Notes: generated by a model not told the origin, from the sequence alone. Positions 10,010 through 22,173 are shown, counted from the first letter of the stretch. The stretch: DNA of 64,000 bases from Hetaerina americana (GCA_022747635.1 JAKTNV010000194.1:339001-403000), one strand, 5' to 3'. A program made the numbers and translations.

Positions 10010-10026
10010 GTCAGCAACATCGATGC
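9985..10026. repeat. Perfect 17-bp hairpin at the Penelope fragment end
   Basis: GCATCGATGTTGCTGAC (9985-10001) and its exact complement (10010-10026) surround an 8-base loop. The left arm is Penelope coding sequence (VSNIDAP); the right arm is an inverted copy of the same bases. The same structure is present at 42289-42330. Confidence 0.9.
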
Positions 10027-12715
10027 GTCATCACCTTAAGTGCCATCAAAGCACGCGGAAATTTGGAAACTAAGAAGAAAAAGAACCACAATGAAACTAC
10101 AAAACATTAACTTGCATTGCTGGAAAGATAGCCCAGACGTGTACACTAATAGGCAATGGTTCGCATTCTTATATAAAATTACATATTTTATGTATTTTAT
10201 ACACTCCTTCCCATGTATGGTTAATTTATTCATTCATTTATTTATTATATTACCAACGCGAAGCCCGGATACATCATGAAATGACTTTCTTGCTTGCAAG
10301 AAAGAAAAACATCTTCAATTGCCATTATATATTTGTGGAGAAAGGAAAGTCAAACGTTTGTATGTCTCCGCACATGTCCAATAATTTGATTTTCCTTTTC
10401 AGGATTTGATCGTTATACCTAATAAACGAAAATATAGTATCCATAGAGCATACTTTATTTCTCTTTAAAATTAGATCTTATTCTCAATCCAATTCGAAAC
10501 ATTTCATTCTTCACTTTTTTGTTACTGTTGCCACGGCAACAGTGTCACCAAATGAACGAATCAAAACAAACATTATTGCGTACTTCAGAAACAATATTCT
10601 TTACACACTCACAGACCATAGGCTTTCCTTTCCACCTGAATGTCATGGAGCAAATACTTAACGGTATGGCTTCTCATTTGTGTAAACAAGGATATGCTGT
10701 TTCAGGTTGCTAATCTTAGTGAATGTATTTTGGAAAGAATGGACGGGTGAGATCTTTTGTGAGATATATGCCTTTTAAATTTGGAGAACACCTAATTACA
10801 TACCCAACAATAATACTTGCTGCTGAGATAGTCATGTTTTAATTGCTTTGCGCTCTGCTTGAATTGACTGCAGTATCGTTCTCTGTAGAAAATATATTTG
10901 TAAATGTTCCTTTCTGAAGTAGTTAAGATCTATGTTTTTGGTAGAATTGAACGGGAGTCAAGTGTCAAACGACAGCTATAAACATCATCAATAATGTTTA
11001 GAAAATAGTATTATTTCACATGCGCAATGATCAAACGATACATTGAGTCAAAATCATTCTAAATGGATTGTTAAAATACAATGGTTATAAATAGGAAGAT
11101 TCGATATTTAAGTAGTTAACGCAAAATTAGATTTTTATTGTGTACTGTAGTGAGGGACCATTTTATTTAATATGCTGAATCAATTCGCAAGTACACCTAT
11201 TAACGCCACAAATCCCTTGCTGTTGTGAAATACTCCTTTTTAATTATGGTGATTGTGACGTCAATTCATTTCTTCTTCTACATTCTGTTCGATTGGCATT
11301 GCTTCTATTCTTGAAAATGCCATTATTTAAGGATACAAGTGTGACCTTTATATTTCAAATGCATTTAATGTACTCACTTTCACAGCAAACCGATAATGGT
11401 TGATTATATGCAGTTTAATTGAGTACACTATGCATTTAGACGGGCTTTATTTTTATGCAAATTCAGAATCAATGGAAACAAAATTTAATAAAATATTGGA
11501 GCAATGTAAGACAATAAGAAGTCTCCTTGAATTTGAGTGTTTGTGTTCAATAATTAAAAAATGTTTAACATCACCAATATAATGGCTTGCTCATTTAAAC
11601 TGTTAAATTCTCATTAAGTATGATGAACGATCATGCATCAATTGTCCTTTGATTATGGAGAATTTAGTAAACCAAGATGTGCAAACATAATAAAATGACA
11701 CCCATCATAATTTCTGCCAAATTTCCTTGAAGAATTAGCAGTTTTAATGTGGCGTTCTTGGATTTATTTTGATGAATTCACCAAACTCAAAGGATTTCAT
11801 TTCCACCTTACTCATCTCTCAATAAACAATGAGTGTTACAAAAACAGTGTAAAAAAACAGATAGTTTTACATTTGAATGTCCACAATATGAAATGCGCTG
11901 TAAGTTGATGAAATTCCACAGAAAATAGTATTATTTAGACTTGCTCTACCCCTCATTGTGTACAATCATGACTCCACAGCTAATTAAAAATGGTCTGCAA
12001 AAATCACGTTGCGGTGTATTAGCAAGGGAGCAAAAATCTCTCTTGTGTAGTAGCAAGATTCGTATGATATGTTTTGGGAAATGACCCCATAACTCATCAC
12101 TGTAATTCAAATGACATGGAAAGAGGACATGGCCAAGTGTTAAACGATACTCATTTGAAATGAGAAATTTGAGCTTTAATCAGTTCATTACAGATCTGAC
12201 TGATGTGAGTCTCCCTGTTTAGTTTCCTATCTATATTAATTCCTAGTATTTTAGAATTTTCAACATCAGTACATTTTTATATACTATAACTGCATACAAT
12301 ATGCTGAGTTTTGTTAGTATTTAAACCTAAATGATTAATATGAAACCTGCCTGCTTAGCCTGTCTTTGAGTGGCTCTGAGTCGTACCTTTGCATCTTCTA
12401 GATTTTGACATTTTTGCACACAAAAAGCATAATAAGGATATAAAACATATGTAGGTTTAATTTTACAGGGCAAATCAGTAATCATGATGATACCAAAAAT
12501 AGCTCAAAGACTAGAAATTCTTCATGAAAATATGGGCATTGAAATTATTATTAGAAACAAAATGAGGCAATGTCTTTATGGACAAATTAACCTTAGAACT
12601 GCCAAAAATTTAAGAGAAATTAGGTCAATCAGACTGTTGTGCTAAGATACAATTTTCAAGGAAATAATGAAATTAACTCCTAATAATAATAATCTAGAAG
12701 GAACTTGAATCGTTA
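10027..12715. repeat. AT-rich non-coding repeat family R (copy 1)
   Basis: This 2.7 kb AT-rich sequence has no convincing coding frame. It is nearly identical to 42331-44890 and, in its last 740 bases, to 54346-55080. A diverged subfamily occupies 28184-29434 and 47574-48560, and an inverted piece lies at 39.56-39.93 kb. The most conserved part is 10040-10360, including the short palindrome CTTGCTTGCAAG near 10290. It may be untranslated or terminal sequence of a Penelope or DNA element, or a non-autonomous repeat. Class is unassigned. Confidence 0.7.
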
Positions 12716-13466
12716 AATGAAACATTTCTATCCTGTTCCTTCCCTTTCCTTGCTTGCCTCACATTCTCCCCTCTATTACCATCTTGAACAGTCCCCTGTC
12801 GGTCAATATGCCCTTCATCCGTTTTTACTGCCTCAATAGGATTTCTCCCAACCAACCCCTCTCTTCACCCACCATACCAAGTACTTTCTCATTGGTTTTC
12901 TTCTCGGTCCATTTCACCTTCTCGATTTTCTCCACACCCACATGTCAAAAGCCTCCAGTCCACGACTATCCTCATGCTTCTATGACCACATTTCCGCAAC
13001 TTATATAACTCTGCACCATATCAAAAGTTTCCCGAGTCTTTTTTTAATATCCTTACTCAACGTCCCTGTCATCAACTCTCTCCTCCCTATGAAAGCCTCT
13101 GCGCCTAGCGTAATTCTTCTCCATACGTCCCTACTACTTTGACCGTGTTGGTCCAAAATGCTTCAGAGATATGTCACCTATTCCACCTGCATTAGTTTTT
13201 GCCCTCCTATTTTAATGTTTTGCTTAGCTTTTTTCTTTCTAGAAAATTGCATAACCTTTGTTTTATTAATATTGATTCTCATCCCATACCTGTCGCCCTT
13301 AATTTCTAATTCACTGAGCAATGCTTACAACCCCTTGGCTGACTGACAAACTAAAGCTTGGTCATCCACATACCTAATTAATTTTTCGAATTCCCCGCCC
13401 ACTTTCATTCCTACCTCCAGTTCTTCCCATGCCTCTTTGAACATTTCCTCTGAATTGTTGTTCAAG

Positions 13467-14458
13467 ATGGCGTCAACTTTGGCCGTACCACGATGTGGCT
13501 CTTGTAAAACACGACTCAAAGTACGTGATATGGTCGTTAGTTGCGATATTTCCTCAGGTGTATATCACCATAAATGCTCCGGCTTAAGTGATATAACATT
13601 AAAAGCTCTCTCGGACTACCATGATATTTACTGGAAGTATTTTTATGCCGTGTAAATAAGCCCAATATTTACAGTATGGAGGCCGACATTGAAAATTTGA
13701 AAATGGAGTTACAAACTCTCCAATCTACCGGATCCACGGAAAGTACTACCTTGCAGCCAATTGCAAAGGAAGCTGTAACATTGTCTACGGAATTGAAACC
13801 TGAAGTCAACGAACAATTAGGCCTCAATAGTGACAACTCCAAATTGTGCCCCAAAAATGTAAACGCAAAATTTTACACCATGAGTTTCGAATCCATCGTT
13901 ACTGACGAGGAAGGTTTTCAAAAGGTCAATTACAAAAGAAAAAAACGCAAACGAAATACGGTTTTTGGGAGTTGTAAGCAGCCTGCTGTTACGTGCAATT
14001 TTTTGGGAGTTCCTCGCAAGACTCTCTTCTACGTTGGTCGTGTCCAGTCCAATGCAATGCCTCATGACATTGTGAAGCATCTGTCTGGAATATTTCCTGG
14101 GAATGACTTCAAATGTGAAAGTTTGAGAGTTGGTGAAGTTTATAATTCTTTTAAACTCTGTGCGCCAATTAGCCTTAAGGATCAACTTCTTAAAGAAGAT
14201 ATTTGGCCAGTAGAAGTGAAAGTTGGGAAATTTTTCCCCATAAAACCGCAGAAACTGACCTCTACTCATGAAGAGACAGAGAATATTGCTGAAGGGTCAG
14301 CTGCGGTGGTAAATCCGAACTCCGAGTTGAAAACTAGTGATGCGCCGGTATCCACCTCAGCAACAAGGGGCCACACCGATAACACTACGGAAAAGTGTTT
14401 CTTAGAGAAACGTGTTACCCGCCTCCAAACGGGAATATCAAAACCAAAGTCCTTTTGA
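13467..14458 (+). pseudogene. CR1/L2-like ORF1 with PHD-like finger
   Basis: ORF1 begins at 13467 (MASTLAVPRC). The first 60 residues contain CGSCKTRL, MVVSCDISSGVYHHKCSGLS and related spacing, a PHD-type zinc-binding pattern C-x2-C...C...H-x2-C. A stop at 13653-13655 and a frame change separate this from the rest (13676-14458, MEADIENLKMELQTL...). That part holds a short coiled-coil-like start and a basic region KRKKRKRN near residue 80. ORF1 proteins of this group bind element RNA. One frameshift disables it. Confidence 0.75.
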
Positions 14459-14488
14459 CTAGATAGTATTAATTTATTTTGCAAAAAT

Positions 14489-17184
14489 ATGAGATGTCTA
14501 CGTAATAAGATAATGGAGATAGAGGCAATAGTCAAACATGGTGGCTATAATGTGCTATGTCTCAATGAGCACTGGATTGCAAAAAATGAATTTGATGTGT
14601 ATAACATTAGTGATTTTGGCTGGGCATCATTCTACTGCCGATCTGTAGCAAAAAATGGTGGTACCTGTATTTATGTCCTTAAAGGTATGCCCTTCAAGGT
14701 AATTGACTTGGACAAATTCTGTCTGGAATTGCACTTTGAAATATCTGCGATCATATTGAAAGACCTGAATTTGATCATTGCTTCTGTGTATCGCTCCCCT
14801 AATGGTGTTTTTGAACACTTCTGCAATCAACTGGAACTAGTACTATCCCTATTCTTGACTCTGAAAGCCAATATCATAATTTGTGGAGATCTCAACATTG
14901 ACATAACACTAAAAACTAGTGATTGTCAGGTTCTTGAAAATCTTTTGCTTTCTTATAATTTATAATGGGCAAACAAACAGCCTACTCGACTTTCTGCCTG
15001 CCTAGATAATGTAATTACCAATTATGGTCCTGAACTGTACAGTATAAGTGTTATTGACTATCTCTTATCTGACCATCAAGGTATAAGCTTCACTTTTAAT
15101 ACTCAAATAACTCAAAAGATATATCCAAATAGAGGTAAAACCATAATCGGGAGGCCCATAACAATAGAAGGTTTAGAGAGTTTCCAACTGCTTCTATCTT
15201 GTATTGTTTGGCATGGTTTTTGCACAGACTCTGTAGAACAAACATGTTTTTCAAGTTTTTTAGGTAATTTCCTAGGCATTTTTGAGCAATGCTTTCCTAA
15301 AAAAATTCTAAACTCTATCCCCACTAAAAATAAAAAAAATCTCTGGTATGCTGGGGAGTTATTAGCTCTTAGAAATGATTTACTTAGTTACTACCACTCA
15401 TACCAAACCAGTGGAGGCCAGCATGACAAAGAGGCTTACTTGAAATACAAAAGAGATTATTATAATTTAGTTAGGTGTTCAAAAAATAGTGCTTACAAGG
15501 ATTTTATATTGAATGCAAAAAATAAACAAAAGGAAGCATGGAGTATAATCAATCAAGAAGTTGGTCATGGTAATGGAAAAGAAAATCTTCCTTTCACCCC
15601 AGATGCTGTAAATAATTTTTTCTTAAAAGCTGTTGAAGACAATTTGTTCTCTCAAAAAGTTGATGCTGCCAATATTGGTAATATGCTGCAAAATCTTCCT
15701 CCGAATAATTTAAATTTTAAATGGAATTTTGTTTCTCCACTTGATATTATATCGACTGTTAAAAAATTTAAAAAATCCAACAGTAAGGATATTTATGGTC
15801 TTTCAAACTCCCTAATAAAGGACATTATTGTGCTCATTGCGGAACCATTAGCAATGTTAGTCAATTTATGTTTTGAGACAGGAGATTTTCCAACAGCTCT
15901 AAAATGTTCCAAAACAGTACCTGTTATAAGAAAGGTGATAAAGATGATTTAGCTAACTACCGCCCCATTTCCAAGGCCCCCGTTTTTGGTAAAATTTTTG
16001 AAGCTATTATGAAAGATCAAATATGTAATTTTTTTGAGTTAAATAATCTCTTTTCCAAATCCCAGTATGGCTTTCGAACTGGGAAATCTACAATTTTGGC
16101 AGTAGAGTCCATAGTTAATTATGTCATTAATGCATTTGAAGAAAAGGAATCAGTCTCAGTGACACTATGTGATCTTAGTAAGGCCTTCGACTGTGTTAAT
16201 CATTCAATATTACTAACAAAGCTAGAATATTATGGTATTAAGGGAGTTGCACTGAAACTAATGAAGTCATATTTGGATGATCACCACCAATTGGTTGAAC
16301 TTGATGGCTGTCAGTCTGCAGCTCTTAAAGTAAAATGTGGTGTACCACAGGGCTGTGTGCTTGGCCCAGTACTTTTCATTATCATGATTAATGATTTGCC
16401 CTGTAATATGAAACCTAGATCTGTTTTATTTGCTGATGACACTACTTTTGTGCAAAAGTGTCAACATCCAGAAGATGCAAAGTTACGATCTAGCGCTACC
16501 CAAAAACAGGCTAAGGAATGGTTTGATGTTAATCATTTACAATTAAATACTAACAAAACTCAGCATATTGTGTGCAGTCTTAAATGAAAAACAACTGATA
16601 TTGAAACTGCTAAAATACTAGGAATTTATATTGATACAAAACTTATTTGGGAGACTCACATCAGTCAGACCTGTAATAAACTTAGTAAAGCTGTTTATAT
16701 GTTAAGAAAGCTCAACTTTATCATTTCAAATGAGTATCGTTTAACACTTTACCATGCCTTCTTTCAATGTCATTTGAATTATGGTGTTGAGTTATGGGGT
16801 CATTCCCCTCATGTTAAACAAATTTTGCTACTGCAAAAGAGAGCTATTCGCTCTCTTGCTAATATACCACCATGTGATTACAGCAAACCTTTATTTATTA
16901 GGTATAGAATCATGACTGTATTTTGTTTGGATATCTTTAAGGCTCTGACTCATGTGAAAGTTAATCTAGAAACTTACCAATTAAGATCCAACCTCCATAA
17001 CTATTCCACAAGAGGTAAATCGAATCTAAACACTACTTATTGTAGATTGTCATTAACTTACAACACATTTCACAATATGAACATACCACTGTATAACTAT
17101 CTGCCTACTCAGTTGAAATCAGATGCTATCCAGAGTTTCAAGAATAGGGTATATACCTGGTTACTTGCTCACCCACTATACTAA
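14489..17184 (+). pseudogene. CR1/L2-like ORF2, endonuclease-RT, three disabling changes
   Basis: The endonuclease part shows NVLCLNEHW, SVYRSPNG, CGDLNIDITL and LLSDHQGISF. RT motifs are NYRPIS, GKIFEAIM, QYGFRTGKST, LCDLSKAFDCVNH, GVPQGCVLGP and LFADDTTF. The catalytic FADD (about 16430) is intact. A TAA at 14963-14965 and a TGA at 16585-16587 interrupt a frame that continues on both sides, and one frameshift lies near 15930. The C-terminus (YGVELWGHS, LQKRAIRSLANIPP) runs to TAA 17182. This LINE is less decayed than the RTE copies around it. Confidence 0.85.
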
Positions 17185-17699
17185 TTGGATGAATTCTTTT
17201 GTGACAATTTTCATCACATTTAAGAAAGTATGTTTATATGTTAAATAAAACTTATATTGACGACATTTAATATGGTTGTACCATTTTTAAAATGAATAAA
17301 GTATTTTTATTATTATTATTATTATTATAGGTTGAACAGCAACGGTGATAGTGGGCAACCCTGCCTTACACCTATTCCTAACACTACCCATCAGGAATTT
17401 TCATTTCCCACTCGCACCTGAGCAGTCTGAGACATATACAGGTTGTGGATTAGCCTCCTCTCCCGCCAATCTATTCCTATTTCCTGCAATATACTCATTA
17501 GTTTTTCACAATTCACTCTATCAAATGCTTTTTCGAAAGCTACAAAACAGGCAAATACATCCTGGTTGTGTTCTATATTACTCTCGATTAATAATCTCAT
17601 TACTGCAATGGCATCACGCGTACCTCTCCCCTTCTTAAACCCTGAAAATGTCTCGCAAGTTTGATGGGCACTTAAACAAAGCAGAGGGACAAGGTTAGA

Positions 17700-18570
17700 A
17701 TAAAATTGATGTTGACTGATTGTCATTAATAATTGTGAAGAGTTCACGGATTAAATGTTTAATTTTGTGTGTTCCGGGGAAGAAAGTGGTGATAATATTA
17801 GGGCTTTTTGGGCAGTTTGGTTTGATGAGGGGAGTGTATTTAGTTAAGGATTAGGATTTTACTGTTCAGTAGCATTCGTGGTACCCTATTTTCTCAGAGA
17901 GTCATGTAGCTGATACAAGTACTTCTGTTGGGAGGGGATGTTGTTTCAGAGACGGAAGCATCAGACTGAGAGAGAATGGGATGGAGCGCTTTGCATGAGG
18001 TGGATGGCAGCTGTCGAAATCAAGCTACTGTTCTTACTAGTTGGTTTAACGTGGACTGAGGTATAAAAGGTATTGTTTTGGAGGTGAATGTTAATATACA
18101 GGAAAGTGATATTCGAGTCGGGTATGGAAGAAGTGAATGATACTAATGAGGATTTGAGAGAGGAAATAAAAGGAGATAAATTTTTGCATCTGAGGAACCA
18201 AAGGAGGAAAATATCATTGAAATAGTGGGCCCAGAAGAGTGGTTTGAGGGTTTGTTATTGCAGAAAGTCGTGTTCTAGTTTACCCATAAAAAGATTGGCG
18301 TATGTAAGAGCCATACGTGTTCCCATCGCAGTGCCTTTTATTTGTAAATATATTTTCTCGTTGAATTGAAAAGCATTTTTGGTGAGAACAATTTTACTCT
18401 GTTTGATGAGCAAATCTGTGGATGGGGTGTGTTGTGTGGATCGTAGGGAGAGTTAATATTGCAGGGCTTCTCAGCCTTCTTTGTTGGGAATGGAGGTGTA
18501 CAGAGATGTATTGTCTATTGTGGCCATGAGAATGGTCGTGTTGTTGTGCTGAACCAAGCACACTGCATGT
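17700..18570 (-). mobile_element. Penelope-like element type 2, RT domain
   Basis: Minus-strand frames near 18530 read MATIDNTSLYTSIP. They continue through KNAFQFNEKIYLQIKGTAMG and MALTYANLFMGKLEHDFL to HYFNDIFLLW near 18215. These match palm motifs A, B and C of Penelope-like RTs (usual motif C is Y/F-I-D-D-I-F). Here the catalytic motif is FND, so one Asp is lost. After it come NITFLYINIHLQNNTFYTSVHVKPT. The sequence differs clearly from the type 1 fragments, so at least two Penelope families are present. 17646-17700 is an unassigned junction. Confidence 0.75.
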
Positions 18571-18787
18571 ATCACATGCCTGCCTCCCACCCCCTTGTTC
18601 ATTTCCCATTGGTCCCTTACCCCTCCCTCCCTCGTCCCTCCCCCGCACATGTCCCCTCCGCTATTCCACGAGACGGCCAGTCTGAAGACAACAGCAGAGC
18701 CATTGAAACATCAAAACAATATATAGTGAGTGTCCTTTCTTTGTGTCCCTATGGTTTAAAAATCTACATCTGTATTTTTATGTGTTT

Positions 18788-18925
<138 letters not shown>

Positions 18926-19013
18926 AATCTACCCGTTAAGGTAGGTTTTTGGATGGACACAGCTACTAAATAAAACATTTTGTGTCTCGTAAAAAAACAC
19001 AAAATCCAGAATC

Positions 19014-20122
19014 CTACTCCATCAACTCCCTCTTCATCTCTGAGTGCTCTCTGCCTCCCTTTATCCCGTCCAACTTCCCTATCCTGCTCCTTCCCTTTCC
19101 TCGTTTGTCTAACATTCTCCCCTCTATCACAGTCCTCAACATCCCACTGCCGGTAAATACCCCCTTCACCCTTTTTTCCTGCCTCTGTAGGATTGCTCCA
19201 AACAAGCCCCTCTCCACGCCCACCATACCAAGTACTTCCTTGTTTGTTTTCTTCTGTGTGCATTTCACCTTCTCCATTCTTCTCCACACCCACATTTCAA
19301 AAGCCTCCAGTCTACGTCTCTCCTGCTTCAATGACCACATTTCCACACCGTACATAGCTACGCTCCATATCAGTGTTTTTACGAGTCTTTTATTAACATC
19401 CTTACTCAAGGTCCCTGTCATCAACTCGCCCCTCCTTGTGAAAGCCTCTTTGCCTAGCGCAATTCTTCTTCTTACGTCCCTACTACTTTGAACGTGTTGG
19501 TCCAAAACACTACTGTGGTATGTAAACTTTCTATCTGCTCTGGTTTTTGCCCTCCTCTTTTAATGTTTAGCTTAGCATTTTTCTTTCTAGACAATCGCTT
19601 AACCTTTGTTTTATTAATATTGATTCTCATCCCATACCTGTTGCAATGAATTTCCAATTCACCAAGCAATGCTTGCAACCCCTTGGCTAACTGACAAACT
19701 AAAGCTTGGTCATCAGCAAACCTAATTGATTTTACAAATTCCCCACCCACCTTCATTCATACCTCCAGTTCTTCCCATGCCTCTTTCATCATTTCCTCGG
19801 CATATAGGTTGAACAGTAACGGTGATAATGGGCAACCCTGTCTTACACCTCTTCCTAACCCTGCCCAAGGGGACTCCCAATTCCCCACTCGCATCTGAGC
19901 AGTCTGAGACATATACAGGTTGCGGATTAGCCTACTGTCCCGCAAATCTATTCCTATTTCCTGCAATATACTCATTAGTCTTTCCCAATTCACTTTGCTG
20001 TACAGCGCACCGATTTCACCCTTCCTCTGCAGACTTTCCATATCCTCGCACTGTTTCCACCATGCTTCTTTTGCTTTATTTGTTGCCCGCCTCAATTTAT
20101 TGTTCAATTCTTTGTACTTCAT
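19014..20122 (-). pseudogene. RTE copy 2 reverse transcriptase, internally deleted
   Basis: The frame from 20122 reads NKAKEAWWKQCEDMESLQRK up to GALYSKV and then jumps directly to NWERLMSILQEIGIDLRD. In copy 3 about 219 codons lie between these points (fingers and palm motif A). The rest keeps GVRQGCPLSPLLFNLYAEE and RFADDQALVCQ with intact catalytic Asp residues (about 19710), then the RTE C-terminal pattern MYGVEMWSLKQERRRLEAFE. One frameshift lies near 19756 and another near 19500. The deletion junction at about 19993-19999 shows a 3-base microhomology (ACT). Confidence 0.75.
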
Positions 20123-20362
20123 TTTGCCTAATTCTGTATTTACATTCTTCTATTTTTGCCGGTCATCCATCTTTGTAATCATCACATCCGTGATCCATAG
20201 TTTCGTAGTCCTTTTAGCGTTAACGATTCATATAGTGTCTTTTGCAGCTTTAGACAACCCTTTCTTGATACATTCCCATTTTTCCATGATAGTATGTAGC
20301 TCTTCACCATCCGCCATGATTTTCTCTACCACCTGTTTGAGTTCCTTCATTTTCAAACCATT

Positions 20363-21325
20363 TCATGCTTCTACATTCCATTTGCCAACTCGCCGCCCCT
20401 GCCATATCTTTTCGAAACGGACGCTACAGTTCATAACAACTAAATTGCGGTCACAGTCCGAATCCGCCCCCGGGTAGCTGTGCGAATTTATCACACTGTT
20501 CCTAAACCTGTGTCTAACCAGGATATAATCTAGCTGATACCTTTCTGAGTCACTTGGCATTTTTCATGTATACCTGCGTCTTTGGTGGTGTCTAAACCAA
20601 ATGTTGGTGATGACTAAGCCCTGTCTCCTGCAGAACTCAAGTGCTTTCTCCCCATGTTCATTCCTCGTGCCTAAACCGTATTCCCTGACCTCATCACCAT
20701 CTCTTCCTTTGCCTACCGTCGCATTCCAATCCGCCATCACTATCAAATGTTTCCCTGCAGGAACACACGCGATTATGTCCTCTAACTGATCGTATATCCT
20801 ATCGACCTCCTCTGCCTTCTGGTTGCTCGGTTGCATGTATACCTGAATAATAACCAAGTTCGTCGGTTCTGTTTTTATCTCTACTAGTAGTATTCTATCC
20901 GGTACCTGCTCTATGTTGACTACGCTTCTCCCTACCTCTTCATTTAATACTATAGCAACCCCTCGTTGGCTCTCGTCCCCGCCGCGGTATATTATTCTAT
21001 ACTTATCACTCCAATAATTCCCGCTATCTTTCCATCTCACCTCGCATAGACCTAAAATATCGATATTTCCCCTTTCCATCTCTCGCTTTTCATTCTCCGG
21101 TTTCCCTGTCCTCATCATTGTCCTAACATTCCACGTTCCTATTCTAATTAATTTGGTCTTCTTCTGCTGCGTTTTTTGTCCTGCAGCTGCCGGTTTTCTC
21201 TTGCAAGGGTTTCGTGGGATGACAACCGCGGAAGCCTTGCCTCCCCCGCTGCCGGGTACGACACACGGCCGATTGGGCCGAGCCCCATAGTTGCCAGGAC
21301 TCAAAATCTTTGTATAGTCCATCAT
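20363..21325 (-). pseudogene. RTE copy 2 APE-type endonuclease
   Basis: From ATG 21325 a 253-codon frame carries RIGTWNVRTMMRTGK, LGLCEVRWKDSG, VYMQPSN and IVMADWNATVGKGRDGDE. This sequence type is often labelled craniofacial development protein 2-like in animal genomes but is a LINE endonuclease. A TGA at 20564-20566 stands where related copies have TGG (YTWKMPGD). After it the frame continues to SDCDRNLVVM, where the catalytic His of the SDHN/CDHN motif is Arg (codon at 20447-20449). Copy 3 keeps His. The copy is therefore inactive twice over. Confidence 0.85.
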
Positions 21326-21616
21326 GTTAATCTTTGGAATGTTAATTGAGGTAGTTTCCCGTTGCGTTCCTCAATAGTTTTTTTAACGTGACACCATGAC
21401 TTCTTGGCCGCCCCACTTGGGTCCAACGCCATTGCAGCCGCCTCACTGAGGAAAAGACGCTGCGTGGACTACCTTTCGTCTGGCTACTAACCTTCGACGT
21501 ATCTGGCATTGGTGACCCTACCAGGAGCAATTATTATTACTCCCGCCAGCACAGCTCTAGGGGTCATCGGAACGCGCGAGCCATTACACCACGTCCAGAT
21601 TGTAGTCCGGGGAGGG

Positions 21617-21617
21617 T

Positions 21618-21651
<34 letters not shown>

Positions 21652-21662
21652 GATATATATAT
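21617..21662. repeat. (TA)n tract at RTE copy 2 5' end
   Basis: A short TA/ATA microsatellite starts directly at the RTE 5' terminus. Confidence 0.9.
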
Positions 21663-22110
21663 TTCCAACAGGAATATTTTATTAGTTGAATAATATATCG
21701 GTCCTTTCTATTTTATAATTTCCATTTCATCTGTACTTATCGTCATTTTAGAGATAGCTTCACATACCTGTGATTATAAATATGAAAAAATAGCAGTCTT
21801 AAGTTATGTGAATATTTATTTATAAAATGAAAATGTTAAGGGGTTAAGAACCCATGTCAATTATATTTTGCAAAAAAATTAGTCTCCATTCATGCGGTAA
21901 ATAATTGATAGTAACGACCAATGAATGCATTGAATCATAAATGCTTTTGACTATATCTACCGTAAGTATGCAGAAGATTAGAGCCAGGCGATTGAAATCA
22001 ATTCCAAAGATGAGAAAGATCAAAATATCAAAAAAAAACTATGAACGCGACGACAAAATATGTCGCCTCACTGCTTTTACGCTATGATTTGAAAGTCGAA
22101 ACGAGACAAA
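21663..22110. other. AT-rich spacer, no gene seen
   Basis: No coding frame or element motif was recognised. The sequence is AT-rich. Confidence 0.6.
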
Positions 22111-22111
22111 G

Positions 22112-22173
22112 AAACTGCGGGAGATGCCGCAACACTAACTTTTAACGGACACATCCGGCATCTCCCGAAGTTT
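22112..22173. repeat. 18-bp inverted repeat, related to hairpin SINE end
   Basis: AAACTGCGGGAGATGCCG at 22112-22129 is inverted at 22156-22173 with one mismatch. The same GCGGGAGATGCCGC sequence plus the neighbouring CTTTTAACGGA occurs inverted at 25565-25605, at the end of the 293-bp insertion in gypsy copy B. It is a remnant of the same small element family. Confidence 0.7.

Larger units (their letters stand above)
13452..17332 (+). mobile_element. CR1/L2-group LINE nested in RTE copy 1
   Basis: This 3.9 kb non-LTR element has ORF1 carrying a PHD-like Cys/His finger, ORF2 with APE endonuclease and RT, a 120-base 3' UTR and an (ATT)n tail at 17306-17331. PHD-type ORF1 proteins and microsatellite tails are known in the CR1/L2 group. 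Clade placement is by motif only. Comparison with the intact RTE copies at 19.79 and 55.80 kb shows that four to five target bases (cata/t) are missing at the junction, with no target duplication. Confidence 0.8.
12716..17645 (-). mobile_element. RTE-type LINE copy 1, 5'-truncated, interrupted
   Basis: This is the 3' half of an RTE-like LINE on the minus strand. RT motifs read RYVDDQALVCQ (13.35 kb), where the sister copy has RFADDQALVCQ, with KVMQF-type and C-terminal sequence toward 12.72 kb. The element is split by a CR1/L2-like insertion at 13452-17332 and resumes at 17333 with FEKAFDRVNCEKLMSILQEIGIDW (RT motif A region). It breaks off near 17645. The junction at 12716 with repeat R is the same as at 55081, so this RTE insertion is older than the block duplication. 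Confidence 0.75.
18990..21615 (-). mobile_element. RTE-type LINE copy 2, with intact 5' end
   Basis: This element has endonuclease and RT without RNase H, on the minus strand. Its 5' end (CCCTCC...GGACTAC) abuts a TA tract at 21617, exactly as copy 3 does at 58286. Its 3' limit near 18995 is where similarity to the 46 kb copy begins. 18926-18989 is unassigned. An internal in-frame deletion of about 660 bases removed the RT fingers. Copy 3 shows the full layout. Confidence 0.8.

Noticed and set aside
20564..21325. Host craniofacial development protein 2-like gene
   Set aside because: Such labels in databases refer to RTE-type LINE endonucleases. Here it is followed by RT sequence and repeated at 37.6 and 57.6 kb.
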